Assembly: GCA_025024175.1 (NCBI GenBank) | Contig: QCXZ01000003.1 | Span: 3,038,001-3,102,000, forward strand | Length of the DNA: 64,000 bases | DNA from: Rhyzopertha dominica | Taxonomy: Eukaryota; Arthropoda; Insecta; Coleoptera; Bostrichidae | Direction of reading: 5' to 3' | Shown: piece by piece, positions 47,001 to 57,193 of the stretch | Layout of the letters: each line of letters starts with the position of its first letter | Numbering within the stretch: the stretch's first letter is position 1 | The notes under the pieces: generated by a model | The model's input: the letters and a program-made list of their open reading frames with translations, nothing else | The model's database searches: none | What the model was told of the DNA's origin: nothing | Made by a program: the position numbers and the translations under genes

Positions 47001-50000
47001 ACCATAGATAACAGTTACGAACAGCAATGGTTATCTTTAACTCTTAATAGATTTATGGTTTGTACAAATTATCTCTTTCTATTTATTGTTTTATCCTAAG
47101 CACAATAAGAAGAGCACAAGAAGAAAGTGACTTGACTGATCGACGAATAAAAAATTAGAGTTATCCCCAATTTGAAATAAAATTTGGCATCAATCGTAAT
47201 GTTTAAAGGAAAGGATATTTGGATACTTACCCTTACAATTCTGCAAATTGATAAAGCCGCTTCCAAGGCAAGAATAGGAACCATCCATATCTACAGTTTT
47301 ATTATCGCAGAAGCACTCATTTTCCATAGATTCGCTAGAGGAAAGGAACGTATCATTTCGCAACTGAAAATAGTAACCCAAAATGCCGTCCACATACTGG
47401 TCTTGCACATATTCCATCACAATCGTTCTAAAAGCAGCGATTAGTTGAAGTCAAACGTTATTAGTGGTGTGAAATACTGTTACCTGCACATGTCCTCAGA
47501 AAATAGACGATAAGAACTGTTTCGTGACACAAACGGGGTAAATATAGTTGAGCTTCTTAGCTGATTGCATCTGTTTTGGGGATCGCCCCATATTTCGAGA
47601 TGACTTTTATTTTGGTAAAGCGTGAGAACACCGAGATTTTCTTTGCTGCATTTACCTGAACGTATAGTGTGCCAACCGCTTTCAGATAAGTTTTTCTACA
47701 AAATTCTTTATAAAATTATTTGTCCACAGAAAATTTCGTTTTTAGTTAAATTGGCGTTACTATTTCGTGCATTGTTCTACGATTATCATATCAGTTTTAT
47801 AGATAAGGTACTAAACTACACTGATAGCAATTAAAACCATATTGGAATCTGGCATTGCAAAAGAATTTGCTTTCTAGTTATCTGTTTTGCTTTTTATTAA
47901 AATTTTAAGTAGATTTCTTGTACTAATAGCTCTTGCTCATTTCTAGCCAAGGTAATTTTGGCCAGATTAAAAAGTGCTTTCCGGTCTCTCTAGTTTATAA
48001 TTATTATGAAATACCTACTATTTACAAGATCAAGAGCTGGTAGAGACCGACTAGAAATATTCTGCGATTATATATTTAACTGCCCGTACTGGTTTCTTTT
48101 GGAATATGATATAATATAAATATAAAAATTATACAGTGCAAATATTTACTTAGGTACTCTGTTGATGTTATTCTTCATTATATGGATAGTAGGGATGACG
48201 AATATTTTGCTTGGTGTTTAAACGCAAAAAGTTTAAATCCTGTACCACAAGAAATGTCCGAAACAATTTTAACCAAGTATACTTACGTCTGAAAAATAAG
48301 CGAACAGCAAAGATTTTTCACCAAACCGTGTTGACTTTCCAGTTCTGGCAACAATTCTCATTTGGGAACAAACTGCACTGACCGCAAATTTTGACTCCTT
48401 GTTATTTGCGATATTGTCAGTATTACATATCTGCGTTCCTTCAAAAAGATCATCTTTAACCATGGCTTTGAAAAACAAGCTGTCGTATCCATGGAAAACT
48501 GTCGGTAGTGCAGAATAAAGAATTGGTAGGGCATCTGGATTTTTACTCGCAGTCGNTTGGAGGGCACTCCGAAAGCGAAGTTGTTTAGTGGTGAGATAGA
48601 GATCTGANGAGAAAGNGAAACATTTCGTGGTTGTTAATTGCTCTTCGTAGCCAACGCCAACAATTAGTCAAAAAAGAAGATAGCTGATGTACCTTCCAAA
48701 AACTTACCAAATGGCGCTTTTTGCAAGAAAACGCGCCTGCTTACAAAAAGAATGGAGAAATTTTCCACCTCCAGATTTAACGTTTTCTATGATAGCAAAT
48801 ATTATTGAACAGAATTCTTTTGCCCTCCTGAGCGTCTGCTACAAGTTACTAGAGAAAATACTCTACCAGAGAATAGGACCTATTATTGAAGACTCACTCC
48901 CGAAGGAACAAATAGGTTTTAGGAAGAACAGAAGTTGCTGTGACCAAGTCTTGGCTCTAACAACATATGCTGAAGCTGGTTTCCAGAAACGATTGAAAAC
49001 TGGAGTGTGGAACTGTGTGGAAAGATGGCTTGATCCTCAAACTATTTAATACTCTGAAATGTGGAAAGACTGTGAAGCTCATCGAACGAATGCTATCCCA
49101 ACGTCAATTCAGAGTGTTTTTGGGAGAGAAAAGTAGCAAGTTCAGGATTTTGAATAATGGTCTTCCACAAGGATCGGTTCTGTCGCCTATTCTTTTCAAC
49201 CTTTACATAAGTGACCTTCCAGTAACTCAATCGAGAAAATTTGTGTATGCAGGCGACGTGGCATTGGCTTTGCAAAGTAAAGACTTTTCTGTACTTGAAC
49301 AAAACCTTTCAAGTGACATCGAAATTATGAATTGCTATTTTAAAACCAGGCGCTTGTGCCCTAATCCATTAAAGAAAGAAGTAACTTGCCTTCATCTCAA
49401 CAATCACCAAAAGAGGAAACAGCTTCAAGTTATGTCAAATAACATAATTCTTAAACATAACTTTTCGCCAAAATACCTTGGAGTGACCCTAGATACGTCT
49501 CTAACGTACAATAAACATCTAGAAAACGTCAGTAACAAATTACAGACTAGAAATAACATTCTGCATAAGGTTGCTGGTACAAGTTGGGGTGCAAATGTAC
49601 TCCGTACTTCTGCAACTGCCTTTCTTTATAGCACTGCTTAGTACTGCTGTCCTGTTTGGAAAAACAGTCATCATGCAGGAAAAATTGACACTCAGTTAAA
49701 TACTGCAATGCGACAATTAAGTCAACTCCATTACCTTGGCTTCCGATATTTTAAACACTGCTCCTCCGAAGATTCGCAGACAGTTTGCTACATATAAAGC
49801 TTGGCAAAAATATCAATCAGTTTCTGATTTCCCGACATCTGCAAGAGCTACCTACAACTCGGCTAAATTCTAGAAAACCTCTGTGGACAGAAGATTTCAT
49901 TCGTGCTCCTTATACCATTGAAAATGGATGGTGTTCTGTTTGGCAACTTAAGAAACATGATATATTCAATCAGCAGCTTATAGACGATCTTACGGAAGAG

Positions 50001-52673
50001 GTAGCAGGAACTGACCTCCCAAGAAGGTCTTGGGTCACTCTGAATCGCCTTCGCACAGGTCATGGGAAATGCAAGTTTTTTCTTAATAAATGGGATTCAT
50101 CTATCAACCCTTCTTGTGAATGTGGAGATCACCTCCAAACAATTGGACATATGGTCAGCAGATGACCCCGTACAGCATGGCCTGGTGGTTTTGCATCTAT
50201 CTATCGTGCTGGTGAACGTGTTAAAGACTCGCTTAAGACAATAGAGATCTGATTGGAGTTTTCTATGGTTTTCTTCAATACTCTATGTAGAATAAATACA
50301 CACATGTATGTATCTATTATGGATAAAGCGCAAATGCGAGATCTCTTATCGTTGAATGATAATATTTTTTTTCTTTAAGAAGAATTGTGATACGAATAAC
50401 TTAAGAGTTTAACAGCCTTTCTTTGAAATATTTACATATGCATTAATTTTAAATTGCCAATCCCGGTGGTCAGGAATTATCTATTGGGAAGGATAGCCAC
50501 ACATATTTTGCCAATCTTGTTATGCAAATTCAGAGCAAGTGTCTTCTTTACCTGTGTGATTCAGATGTTCGCAAAAAAAAGTTTTGCCTAGATATGAACC
50601 TTGATCAAACTGGCTTTCTGGAAAATGTATTTTGTACACATTTGTGTTGTTCTTATTATATATTAGCAAGTGAAGTTATTTTCCACGTGAATATCGGACA
50701 CCACCAAAAACACCTTTTTGAAATTTGTAGGTGGTTTTAGGCTGGGTTAATTTCAGTTGAAATATTTTCAGCTTCCAATACAGTAGAGAGAACAAATTCG
50801 TGCTCGTTTTGACTCATTCTGTACGAAAAAGGCAAGAAAATAACAGCACTTTCTTACGCAAATTAGTATGGTTCCTGAGTGAAATTAATACTCGTTTCGA
50901 TTTGGATATTTTTCTGCATAAACTCGGCAGGTTCGCCATTATGTGATAATGAAATTCAAAAAATCTTTATTGTATTATCCAGGCGTGACATTTGGACTAA
51001 TTATATGAACAAAAGTTAATAAAACGTTTCTAATATACCCATGTACTTCAAATTTTAGTTTATTAGTGACAAGTAACTAATCAACAGAATCCCTCTGCTG
51101 TCATTCTACCAAAAATTTTTTTTGCAAAGTGTCTTAACGTTAGGAGCATTTCGGGAAAGTGAGACGGTATTGATTTGAAAATTTGCAAGGATACATCAAT
51201 TGTAAGGCTGAGTTGAAAGAAAACATCTTCGTATTTTAATTTATCTTAAATGGTATGTAATAATTTCTGTTTGGGATTTAGAATTCCCCAATAAATTCCG
51301 TGATCATTTTGTCTAAAAGTATTGTTTTGCTCTTATTGGTTTCAAAAATACCTTGATTTGTGTAGAAAATATTGATAGATGGCAGATATTAGCAAAAATT
51401 TCTATATACGAACAACTACACTAGCGGACTATTAGCATTTATGTCAGAGAAAGTACTTGTAATGTGTTTCACAATGCTGCATATATGGCATTAAAAAATT
51501 ATTATTATCTGTGCAATGTTAATTGAAGTGCATGCTAGCGTCACGGATAAAATTGTTATAGTTACGTTTCAACATGGTGTTCAGGGTCATAATCATATCA
51601 GTGTCGGACAGGTTTCCAGATTCTCTTTTGTCGAACTCAAAATGTTCTCTGTTGCGGTAAGATACTTGCTCGTCTGTAGTCCATGTTACTGACGTCTTCC
51701 ACTTGAAATTCCTGAGGAGAGATAAATGTAATAAAATGTGCCGAAAGCACAATGTTCTTCTTAGTAAACACTTTTGATGATATATTTATACACCATTTGA
51801 TACCTAACATCATAACCGAGTTAAACAGGAAAGTTATTAAGTAACCAACTTTAAACAAAAGCTATTCTAGGTTAAAATAGTTTAGCATTTTATTTATTTA
51901 AACACTAAGTCAAGGGCTGAAGAATAACAATCTACATTTTTTGAATATAACTACTTATATTATTGATTATTGCATCTATTTCCACACTTCCATTTTTAAA
52001 CTATTTTTATTCGCTTTTGGTATTAACAACGATGCTTTTGGGTAGCCGAAAGACTATTAATTATAACGAGTCCGCTTTGAGAAACGGATAATTTGTTCAA
52101 TTTTGAAATAATCTAGTGAAGCAATTCTGATCAAGAATTATTTAAAATTGTTATGGTAACGAAAGCAACTTTTTAAGAAGATTCAAATGACGCCACAAAA
52201 AGGAACTATATGTACGCTAGCGACGAAAATTTTGTTCGTGCAGATAATACTTGCCTGTAAACATAAGGGCCAATTTCTTGCACAACTGGTTTTTCTCCTT
52301 GCAGTACAGATTCTGCATTCGTTATATTAAATAAATAAACTTTAAACTTAAACGCAAACGGAATTTTCAAAAACACATTCCACTGAGATGTGTTTTCTGA
52401 TAAAACTGCACCCTGAAAAATCCAAAATAATCAACTCATCAGTTGTAATAAAATTTCTGTATTGTATATGTATAGACTGATTGTAACCCTATATATTCGT
52501 TTTGAAAATCAAAAGGAATCTTTTTGCTCTACCTCCCATATTTTATTCTTCACGATTTCGGGAAGTATATTAAACCCTAGCGTGTAGCCCCCGACAGCCA
52601 TCAATATTCCCAAAACTATAGCAAATATTAAGCACGTTAGCTTGGGTTTCACTTTGCGGGTGTATTGCAACAT
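38033..52673 (-). CDS. CD36-family scavenger receptor class B-like protein, gene 2 (nine coding exons)
   Basis: Minus strand. Exons in order: 52673-52533, 52412-52255, 51711-51566, 48603-48287, 47695-47484, 47427-47231, 45831-45713, 38410-38285, 38182-38033. All joins keep phase; total 521 residues plus stop. It has the same topology as gene 1: N-terminal membrane segment (KLTCLIFAIVLGILMAVGGY), ectodomain, and C-terminal segment (SMIGFGILITLLSVGMIIHY) with almost no cytoplasmic tail. The six ectodomain cysteines are kept (RCNQ, DMCR, ECFC, YSCL, NCKG), as is PVVQEIGPYVY. The exon 2 and exon 7 lengths (158, 119) equal those of gene 1, showing common descent. Its fourth exon (317) covers what are two exons (132 and 123) in gene 1. 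Intron 2 has a GC donor (CAG|GCAAGT). The exon 3/4 junction is less sure because Ns lie beside it. Confidence 0.93.
38909..39053. repeat. Short MITE with ATACAGGGTRT-type ends
   Basis: Starts ATACAGGGTGTTCC and ends GGTATACCCTGTAT, giving about 10-bp inverted ends around a 145-bp non-coding body. It lies in the large intron of CD36 gene 2. Confidence 0.55.
40149..40382 (+). repeat. A/B repeat module, copy 2
   Basis: Block B at 40149-40232 is followed by block A in reverse complement (about 40250-40382, with GTTGGTTGAGGTGTAGACAG). In copy 1 (13663-13909) A precedes B and has the opposite orientation. No hAT ends surround this copy. Confidence 0.8.
41663..41668 (-). terminator. Poly(A) signal overlapping the lysozyme stop codon
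   Basis: Minus-strand AATAAA formed from the TAA stop and following bases, implying a very short 3' untranslated region unless a later signal is used. Confidence 0.45.
41667..42353 (-). CDS. Secreted c-type lysozyme with an 88-residue C-terminal extension, nested in a CD36 intron
   Basis: Single exon, ATG 42353-42351, 228 residues. Residues 1-16 form a signal peptide (likely cut after GASA). Residues 17 to about 139 form a complete GH22 lysozyme domain. Eight cysteines are present (22, 44, 75, 82, 86, 100, 126, 137). The catalytic pair is kept: Glu49 in ARHEADFNT and Asp63 in GSGDHGIFQIS. It should hydrolyse bacterial peptidoglycan, in immunity or digestion. Residues 140-228 are a Ser/Thr- and Lys-rich, cysteine-free tail with no recognised domain, unusual for this ~140-residue family. 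The domain-coding part is strikingly GC-rich compared with its AT-rich surroundings. It lies in the 38411-45712 intron of CD36 gene 2, same strand. AATAAA overlaps the stop codon. Confidence 0.95.
   Translation of the reverse strand: MSAIHLVVLLFAGASAKVYSRCELARELVDKHEIPRGQVATWVCIARHEADFNTSAVNRGSGDHGIFQISHLYWCDPVGYACGIPCSALEDDDIEDDVVCARRIYRQHQRISGDGFTAWTVYPYFCKGDVERYVEGCFDEVAVKTSVSEDTQTTATEASKPVLSTRKKVIFSSTTPSSRAFGDGEVTLKTSSAFVYKPTIFKSGKNSYKFSRKGNGFQLFRVPEVVNV
42388..42395 (-). promoter_or_regulatory. TATA box of the lysozyme gene
   Basis: GATATAAA on minus, in a GC-rich setting, with TATAAA 35-40 bases upstream of the lysozyme ATG. It predicts a leader of about ten bases. This shows the nested gene has its own promoter. 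Confidence 0.55.
42655..42790 (+). mobile_element. Jockey-like non-LTR reverse transcriptase fragment
   Basis: The frame encodes DALKILSRIDTAKDS, then LQDDLDRICQWCTINRLYLN. This is the segment just after the catalytic (Y/F)ADD of jockey-clade reverse transcriptases (ADDxKIxxxI...LQxDLxxLxxWCxxNxLxLNxxK). Only about 45 residues remain. It sits about 300 bases upstream of the lysozyme ATG, on the other strand. Confidence 0.7.
42942..45160. mobile_element. hAT-like non-autonomous element, 2.2 kb
   Basis: The left end CATGGGCGTACC (42942-42953) matches the complement of the right end GGTAAGCCCATG (45149-45160) at 11 of 12 bases. A G-run (42957-42965) and a C-run (45124-45133) lie inside the two ends. 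Flanking 8-mers TGTATAAT (42934-42941) and TGTATAGT (45161-45168) differ at one base, fitting an aged 8-bp target duplication. No transposase is recognisable inside. It lies in the large intron of CD36 gene 2, between the lysozyme gene and exon 7. Confidence 0.7.
48687..50250 (+). pseudogene. 5'-truncated non-LTR (jockey/CR1-like) reverse transcriptase
   Basis: Successive frames encode LLSVCYKLLEKILYQRI, KEQIGFRKNRSCCDQV, then after a frameshift near 49010 NGLPQGSVLSPILFNLYISD. The catalytic box reads YAGD instead of YADD. Next comes KYLGVTLD, and after a stop near 49640 a C-terminal region with LNRLRTGHGKC and NPSCECGDHLQTIGHM. The order is palm, catalytic box, thumb and zinc-binding C terminus of a non-LTR polymerase. 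The damaged active site, frameshifts and stops make it dead. The endonuclease and first ORF are missing. It sits antisense in intron 3 of CD36 gene 2, with AATAAA at about 50291. Confidence 0.88.
51712..52254 (-). other. GC-AG intron of CD36 gene 2
   Basis: The donor reads TACAG|GCAAGTATT and the acceptor CTCTCCTCAG. The reading phase (2) and exon length (158) agree with the orthologous position in gene 1, supporting use of the GC donor. Confidence 0.75.
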
Positions 52674-53578
52674 TTTCAAACGGAGAAGTGACCTGCATTC
52701 ATACGTCAACGTTAAACAAGGCTTAAATGGCAGGATCGATAAGAGAAATTAGGCATATTTGTTCAGATGTCGTAAAAAATGGAATACTGTTAGATGCTTG
52801 ATGATAGCATTGTGTGTTTAGACGATCGTATTTTTCGAAGTGTTATTAGCGTGCTCTAGTTAGTTTAAGCTGCCCTACATGTTTTTATTCTGATTTGGTT
52901 TTAGTCAATTTGACACCCACTGAGTACAAACATTTTATATTCTATTTCTGAGGATGATCTTTCAGATGGCATAATCATGCATAATATACCAGGTGTTTCG
53001 GTTGGCATTCAACCTATTGTAACTCGTAAAATTAAAAAAAAAAGCAAGCCATATATGTACAATCATAAATGCAATGTCCATATCTATTGAACATAAACAT
53101 TATTAAGATGACATTTGTCAAAACGGTGACTTAATTTCTTTTTCAAATTGCTGATTTACTTATTTTGAATACATCTTACAATATAGTATAATAATAGTCA
53201 AAAATCAGAAAAAATAAATTTATTTAAATGGATATGAAAACCTTGAGGACAACGAAAAAAGTGTTAGAAATTTTTGTTTATTAAGTTAAAAAATTTACTA
53301 ATACTGTGAAGTTTTCAAAATGTGCCTCCTTTATTTCAAGACACAATTCAGCCCAACGTAACATCTCTTTCTTTTCTTAACATAGCTCCGCAAAATGGAA
53401 GAATTTGTGGCATTTTCGAAGGGGTTGGAAGATTGTTTTGTTGTCTTCTTGTTTCAGCTTGTAGTTGTCTATCTTGGTTCTTCTTTTTCCCCTCTGTTGT
53501 TCCTGGCGTTGTTCTCATCTTTAAATTTGCAGCATTTTTCTGTTTTTTCAGCCTGTTCTGCTACCTGGTAGTTGTTTA
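52674..53578. other. Upstream region of CD36 gene 2
   Basis: AT-rich, with no recognised promoter motif. From about 53430 to 53575 the plus strand is strongly pyrimidine-rich, directly before the gypsy fragment. The open frame there is low-complexity and not supported as a gene. Confidence 0.35.
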
Positions 53579-54814
53579 ATGCAGGATAATAAACCTATTT
53601 ACTTTGCATCAAGATCTTTAACAGAAGCTGAAAAAGATTGGGCGCAAATAGAAAAAGAGTTTTTGGCCGTTGCAGAGGCATGTAAAAAATATCATACCTT
53701 CATATATGGTCATAAAAGTATAACAATATACACTGATCATTTGCCATTGCTAGGTGTCATGAAAAAAGATCAAAGACTGAAAAAACTTAAAATAAGATTG
53801 TTAACGTATAATTTTGAATTAAAATACTTACCAGGAAAATTCATGTTTGCTGCAGATCTGTTACGCAGGAATTGTATAAAGCAAGAAGTGGAAGAGAAAG
53901 ATAAATTAAATGATGCTATAATTCATACGGTTAAAGTTCAAGAATTAGTAGTATCCAAAGAAAAATTAGTTGAGTTACATACAGAAACCGAAAAAGATTC
54001 AAATTTGAACAGAGTGCTGAAGTATTATAAAGAAGGTTGAAAAAATAAGTGTGAAGATCATGTGGAATTAAAACATTATCTTAAACTTAAGAATGATATA
54101 GTTGTTGAAAACGGCTTAGTATATTTTGAAAATAGACTAATAATTCCAAAGAGTCTTCGTAAAAATGTGGTAGTACAATTGCATGAAACACATTTGGCTA
54201 TAAAAAAAACTCAAAATAAAGCAAAACAGTTGTTTTATTGGCCAGGAATGAACATGCAAATTGAAAATTACATTATAGCATGCCCAGTTTGTCAACAATA
54301 CAGTAACAGTGAAACCAAACAATCACTTCTAAGTCATGATATCCCAGATTTACCGTTTAATAAAATAGAACTGGACATTGCTGAATTTGCAGGAACAAAT
54401 TACTTGATATTAATAGACTATTATTCCCGATGGTTAGAAATATTGAAATTACAAGACAAAACTAGCGAGTCTGTGATTAAAAATCTTAAGAGTGTGTTCA
54501 GTAGATTTGGCATACCAAAAACTATCGTTTCGGATAACATGCCATTTGGTAGTCAACAGATTAGAAATTTTGCAAGTCGGTGGGGCTTTGAAATTATAAC
54601 ATCAAGTCCGAATTATCCCAAAAGTAACGGATTAACTGAAAAAGGTTTTGGAATAGCTAAAGACATGTTAAGAAAAGCTAATGATACAAAAAATGATTTG
54701 GAACTATACTTACTAAATTACAGAAATAGTACAATAGCAGGGTTAGACTACTCACCCCCAGAATTATTTCAAAGTAGACAATTAAAAAGCAAACTCATAA
54801 TTAATAGTAAATAA
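53579..54814 (+). mobile_element. Ty3/gypsy LTR-retrotransposon fragment: RNase H and integrase
   Basis: The first frame (53579-54040) is a Ty3-type RNase H: PIYFASRSLTEAEKDWAQIE, then TDHLPLLGV and LKYLPGKFMFAADLLRR. An in-frame TGA (54038-54040) stands where Trp would fit, and the frame then resumes. The second part is the integrase: the HLAIKKTQNKAKQLFYWPGM zinc-binding region (His, then CPVCQQ), followed by a core with Asp in ELDIAEF, Asp in VSDNMPF and Glu in GLTEKGF, the DDE triad. It ends after the core, at 54814. Protease, reverse transcriptase, gag and LTRs are not seen. Only one stop breaks 1.2 kb, so the insertion is fairly young. Confidence 0.93.
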
Positions 54815-54959
54815 GTTAATTTAAAATAAAAGTCTACTAATTTGTGGCTAAACCCACAACAAAACAAAGGTAGTGCGGATTAGTTTTGTAAAAATTTTGC
54901 CAATTTTATCTGTGATATAAAAAAGAAAAAATTTAAATATCGAAATGCTATTCAAACAT

Positions 54960-55310
54960 CCTTATTTCAAAAATTTTTTGGGGAGAACCACTTGACTCCT
55001 CTGGAGACCACGAATAGCATTATTATTGACTATCAATTTTAGCAATTTGGTGCTTGTTTTATTGTCTTTTACGTTAAAAACAAACGCTGACAAGCAACAA
55101 AATGCATAATTGAGTAACCTTATTTCCAACCTGACCTGACCCCCCCCCCTCATTATGCTGGAGAACAGGCACGACATTGTATCTGACTACCAATTTTAAG
55201 ATTTTAGTATCTATTTCACAGTCTTTCGAATTGAAAAAAAAGACACTAACAAACCTGAAAATGCATTTTTAAACATCCTCTTCCACAGGTTTCCCCAACC
55301 CAAAAAGAAA
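54960..55310 (+). repeat. Diverged tandem repeat, ~160-bp unit, two units plus a partial
   Basis: Segments at about 55003-55150 and 55155-55310 share, in order, GACTA(T/C)CAATTTTA, a TATTTCACAGTCTTT/TTATTGTCTTTTACG block, AACAAAC...TGA and AAATGCAT. A C-run (55139-55147) separates them. A partial unit precedes them (CAAACATCCTTATTTC...TTGGGG against AAACATCCTCTTCC...CCCC). Confidence 0.55.
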
Positions 55311-55358
55311 ACAGTTTAGATCTGGGCCTGTGCAAACCTTCGCTATTTTTGTCAAAAC

Positions 55359-56072
55359 ATGTCAGTGTCAAACTTTAAATTGCATCAATTTCATTCCTTT
55401 TTGTTCCGCGTTTCAAAAATGTTGCCTCCGCCTAGCCCAGTTATTTTTCAAAAACGGAAAGTATTAGAAAAGAACAAGAAAATGGCACGGGCCCAGACAG
55501 AGAAGAAACGTAGAATTCCCGCTTACGTTCCGCCAAAACCGATGGAGAGAGAGATCTCAAAAGGAGAAAAGGCAGTAATAACGGAGCTGCACCTAAACAA
55601 AATGACACATGCAGAAAATTTTACTGGCAGCTGTAGGAAGTCGAAGGCATCGCAGAAAAAGTCGGCCAAACATAGAGTGACTGCCCCAACACCGTCCGTG
55701 GCCAATGTTAACGAAGCCACACTTATCAAGCGTCGTTCACGTACCAGCATACTAACCGACAAAATTTTAAACGAATATGGCGAGAAACTTAAGGCTACTG
55801 GTCCGACGTATACAAATTTACAAACAGAAAGTAACGAAAATTCCAATAGCAAAGAATTGTCTACGACAAGGTGGCCTAGTGCCAGTGGAGACTGGAAAGT
55901 AAAAAAGAAGTCATTGTTGGACGAAATTTTTGCGATTATAACTAGTAATCAAATCAAGGACATCAAAGCAACAGTGGTGGATGAGGAAGGCAAATCCGAA
56001 GAAGAATTTGTTAAAAGATGCTCTTCTTACTACAGTAACTCTGAATTAGCTGAAGACATAGTAGCATCATAA
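55359..56072 (+). CDS. Hypothetical basic protein, single exon
   Basis: Uninterrupted 237-codon frame from ATG 55359 to TAA 56072. A second ATG at residue 21 (MLPPPSPVIFQ) may be the true start. The protein is rich in Lys/Arg (KKRRIPAYVPPKP, KSKASQKKSAKHR, KRRSR), with an acidic C-terminal part (VVDEEGKSEEEF). It lacks a signal peptide, membrane segment or recognised domain. The higher GC content than its flanks and the even codon use argue for real coding sequence. An ATTAAA signal lies about 75 bases after the stop. It could be a nuclear or cytoskeletal protein, or a lineage-specific single-exon gene; it has no features of a transposon protein. Function unknown. Confidence 0.6.
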   Translation: MSVSNFKLHQFHSFLFRVSKMLPPPSPVIFQKRKVLEKNKKMARAQTEKKRRIPAYVPPKPMEREISKGEKAVITELHLNKMTHAENFTGSCRKSKASQKKSAKHRVTAPTPSVANVNEATLIKRRSRTSILTDKILNEYGEKLKATGPTYTNLQTESNENSNSKELSTTRWPSASGDWKVKKKSLLDEIFAIITSNQIKDIKATVVDEEGKSEEEFVKRCSSYYSNSELAEDIVAS

Positions 56073-57193
56073 ACATAACTTCAGTTGTTAAACCAATTGT
56101 TAAGCTGTAGGTACACAAAAATTTATGTATAAAAGTGCCTTCTCCAATTAAATCATATTTTTAACTAAACGCAGCATGGTCTCTACTCCTTTAAGTAAGA
56201 ATGGGTAATAATTTGTGAAAATTTCGACCACCCAGCCCGACAGATGCTCGACCAAACCAGTGCTTTATCAGGACTGTCTTGAGTAAATTAAAAGTATGGT
56301 TTTATTTCATATTTATTTATTTATTTATTAGTCACTTTCGCTGTTTTCACTATACGTTTCTACTTCAATGTCTTCAATAACTCCACTTCGGTCAGTACCA
56401 AATTATATTGCAGTAGCACTGAGATTCAAGAGTTTATTATTTCTGCTTATTTTGAGGTTGCTCCATATTAATTAAATCGGATTGAACACACAGTAATAAT
56501 ACTGTGTGCCCATCTTGTCTTTTGATTTTATCAATCTTGTGTAGATTATAATGAAGCTACTGTTTTTAGACATATTTTTTAGGTTCAAGTAATTTATGTG
56601 TATATCGACCTAGAAAGCTATAATCAAGAAGTACTGTATCTCTTTTTGGCCAAGCTTTGGAATTATATCAAATTCTTCGTCAGAGCATCTACAATTAACA
56701 TTTAATTCACACAACAAATAAACATTCGCCACATCAGACAATTTCGTTCGTTTCCAATAATTCGAATAATTCATTCAGTAAACAATAATTCTTATACATG
56801 CAACCATAGAATAAATCGATAATTTTCATTCGATACTGCGAACGCCTAGTATTAACAGTTTGTGATTCCCCGAAAGTGGGGTAGATCCCGTGAATTTGAA
56901 GCGTAGTAGTTCAATATGGTGGTAGTTTACCCTGAACAGCGCACATTATACTGGCGCCATCCATTGCGAAAAATGTAAACCGCAAGAATTTGTCATAACC
57001 TAGAAATTCCGCCACTGTCATATTTCAATGTCATGGAAGTTTTGTGAGTAAATGTTTGGTTTCTTGGCCGGTAGCCAATTTCCTAGACTGGTAACAAGTA
57101 ATTACGCAGAAGCCAAACAAAACCGACGTCCTCCGTTAATTAACAACGTATCCAACGAATGTGATCTACAGTACGACAGTGTCTAGATTGGAA
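56073..57193. other. Region between the hypothetical gene and PDPR
   Basis: Contains the likely 3' end of the hypothetical gene and the promoter and leader of PDPR. No further gene or element recognised. Confidence 0.4.

Noticed and set aside
53322..53579. 85-codon frame rich in Phe, Cys and Leu
   Set aside because: It is the translation of a pyrimidine-rich tract; low complexity explains it.
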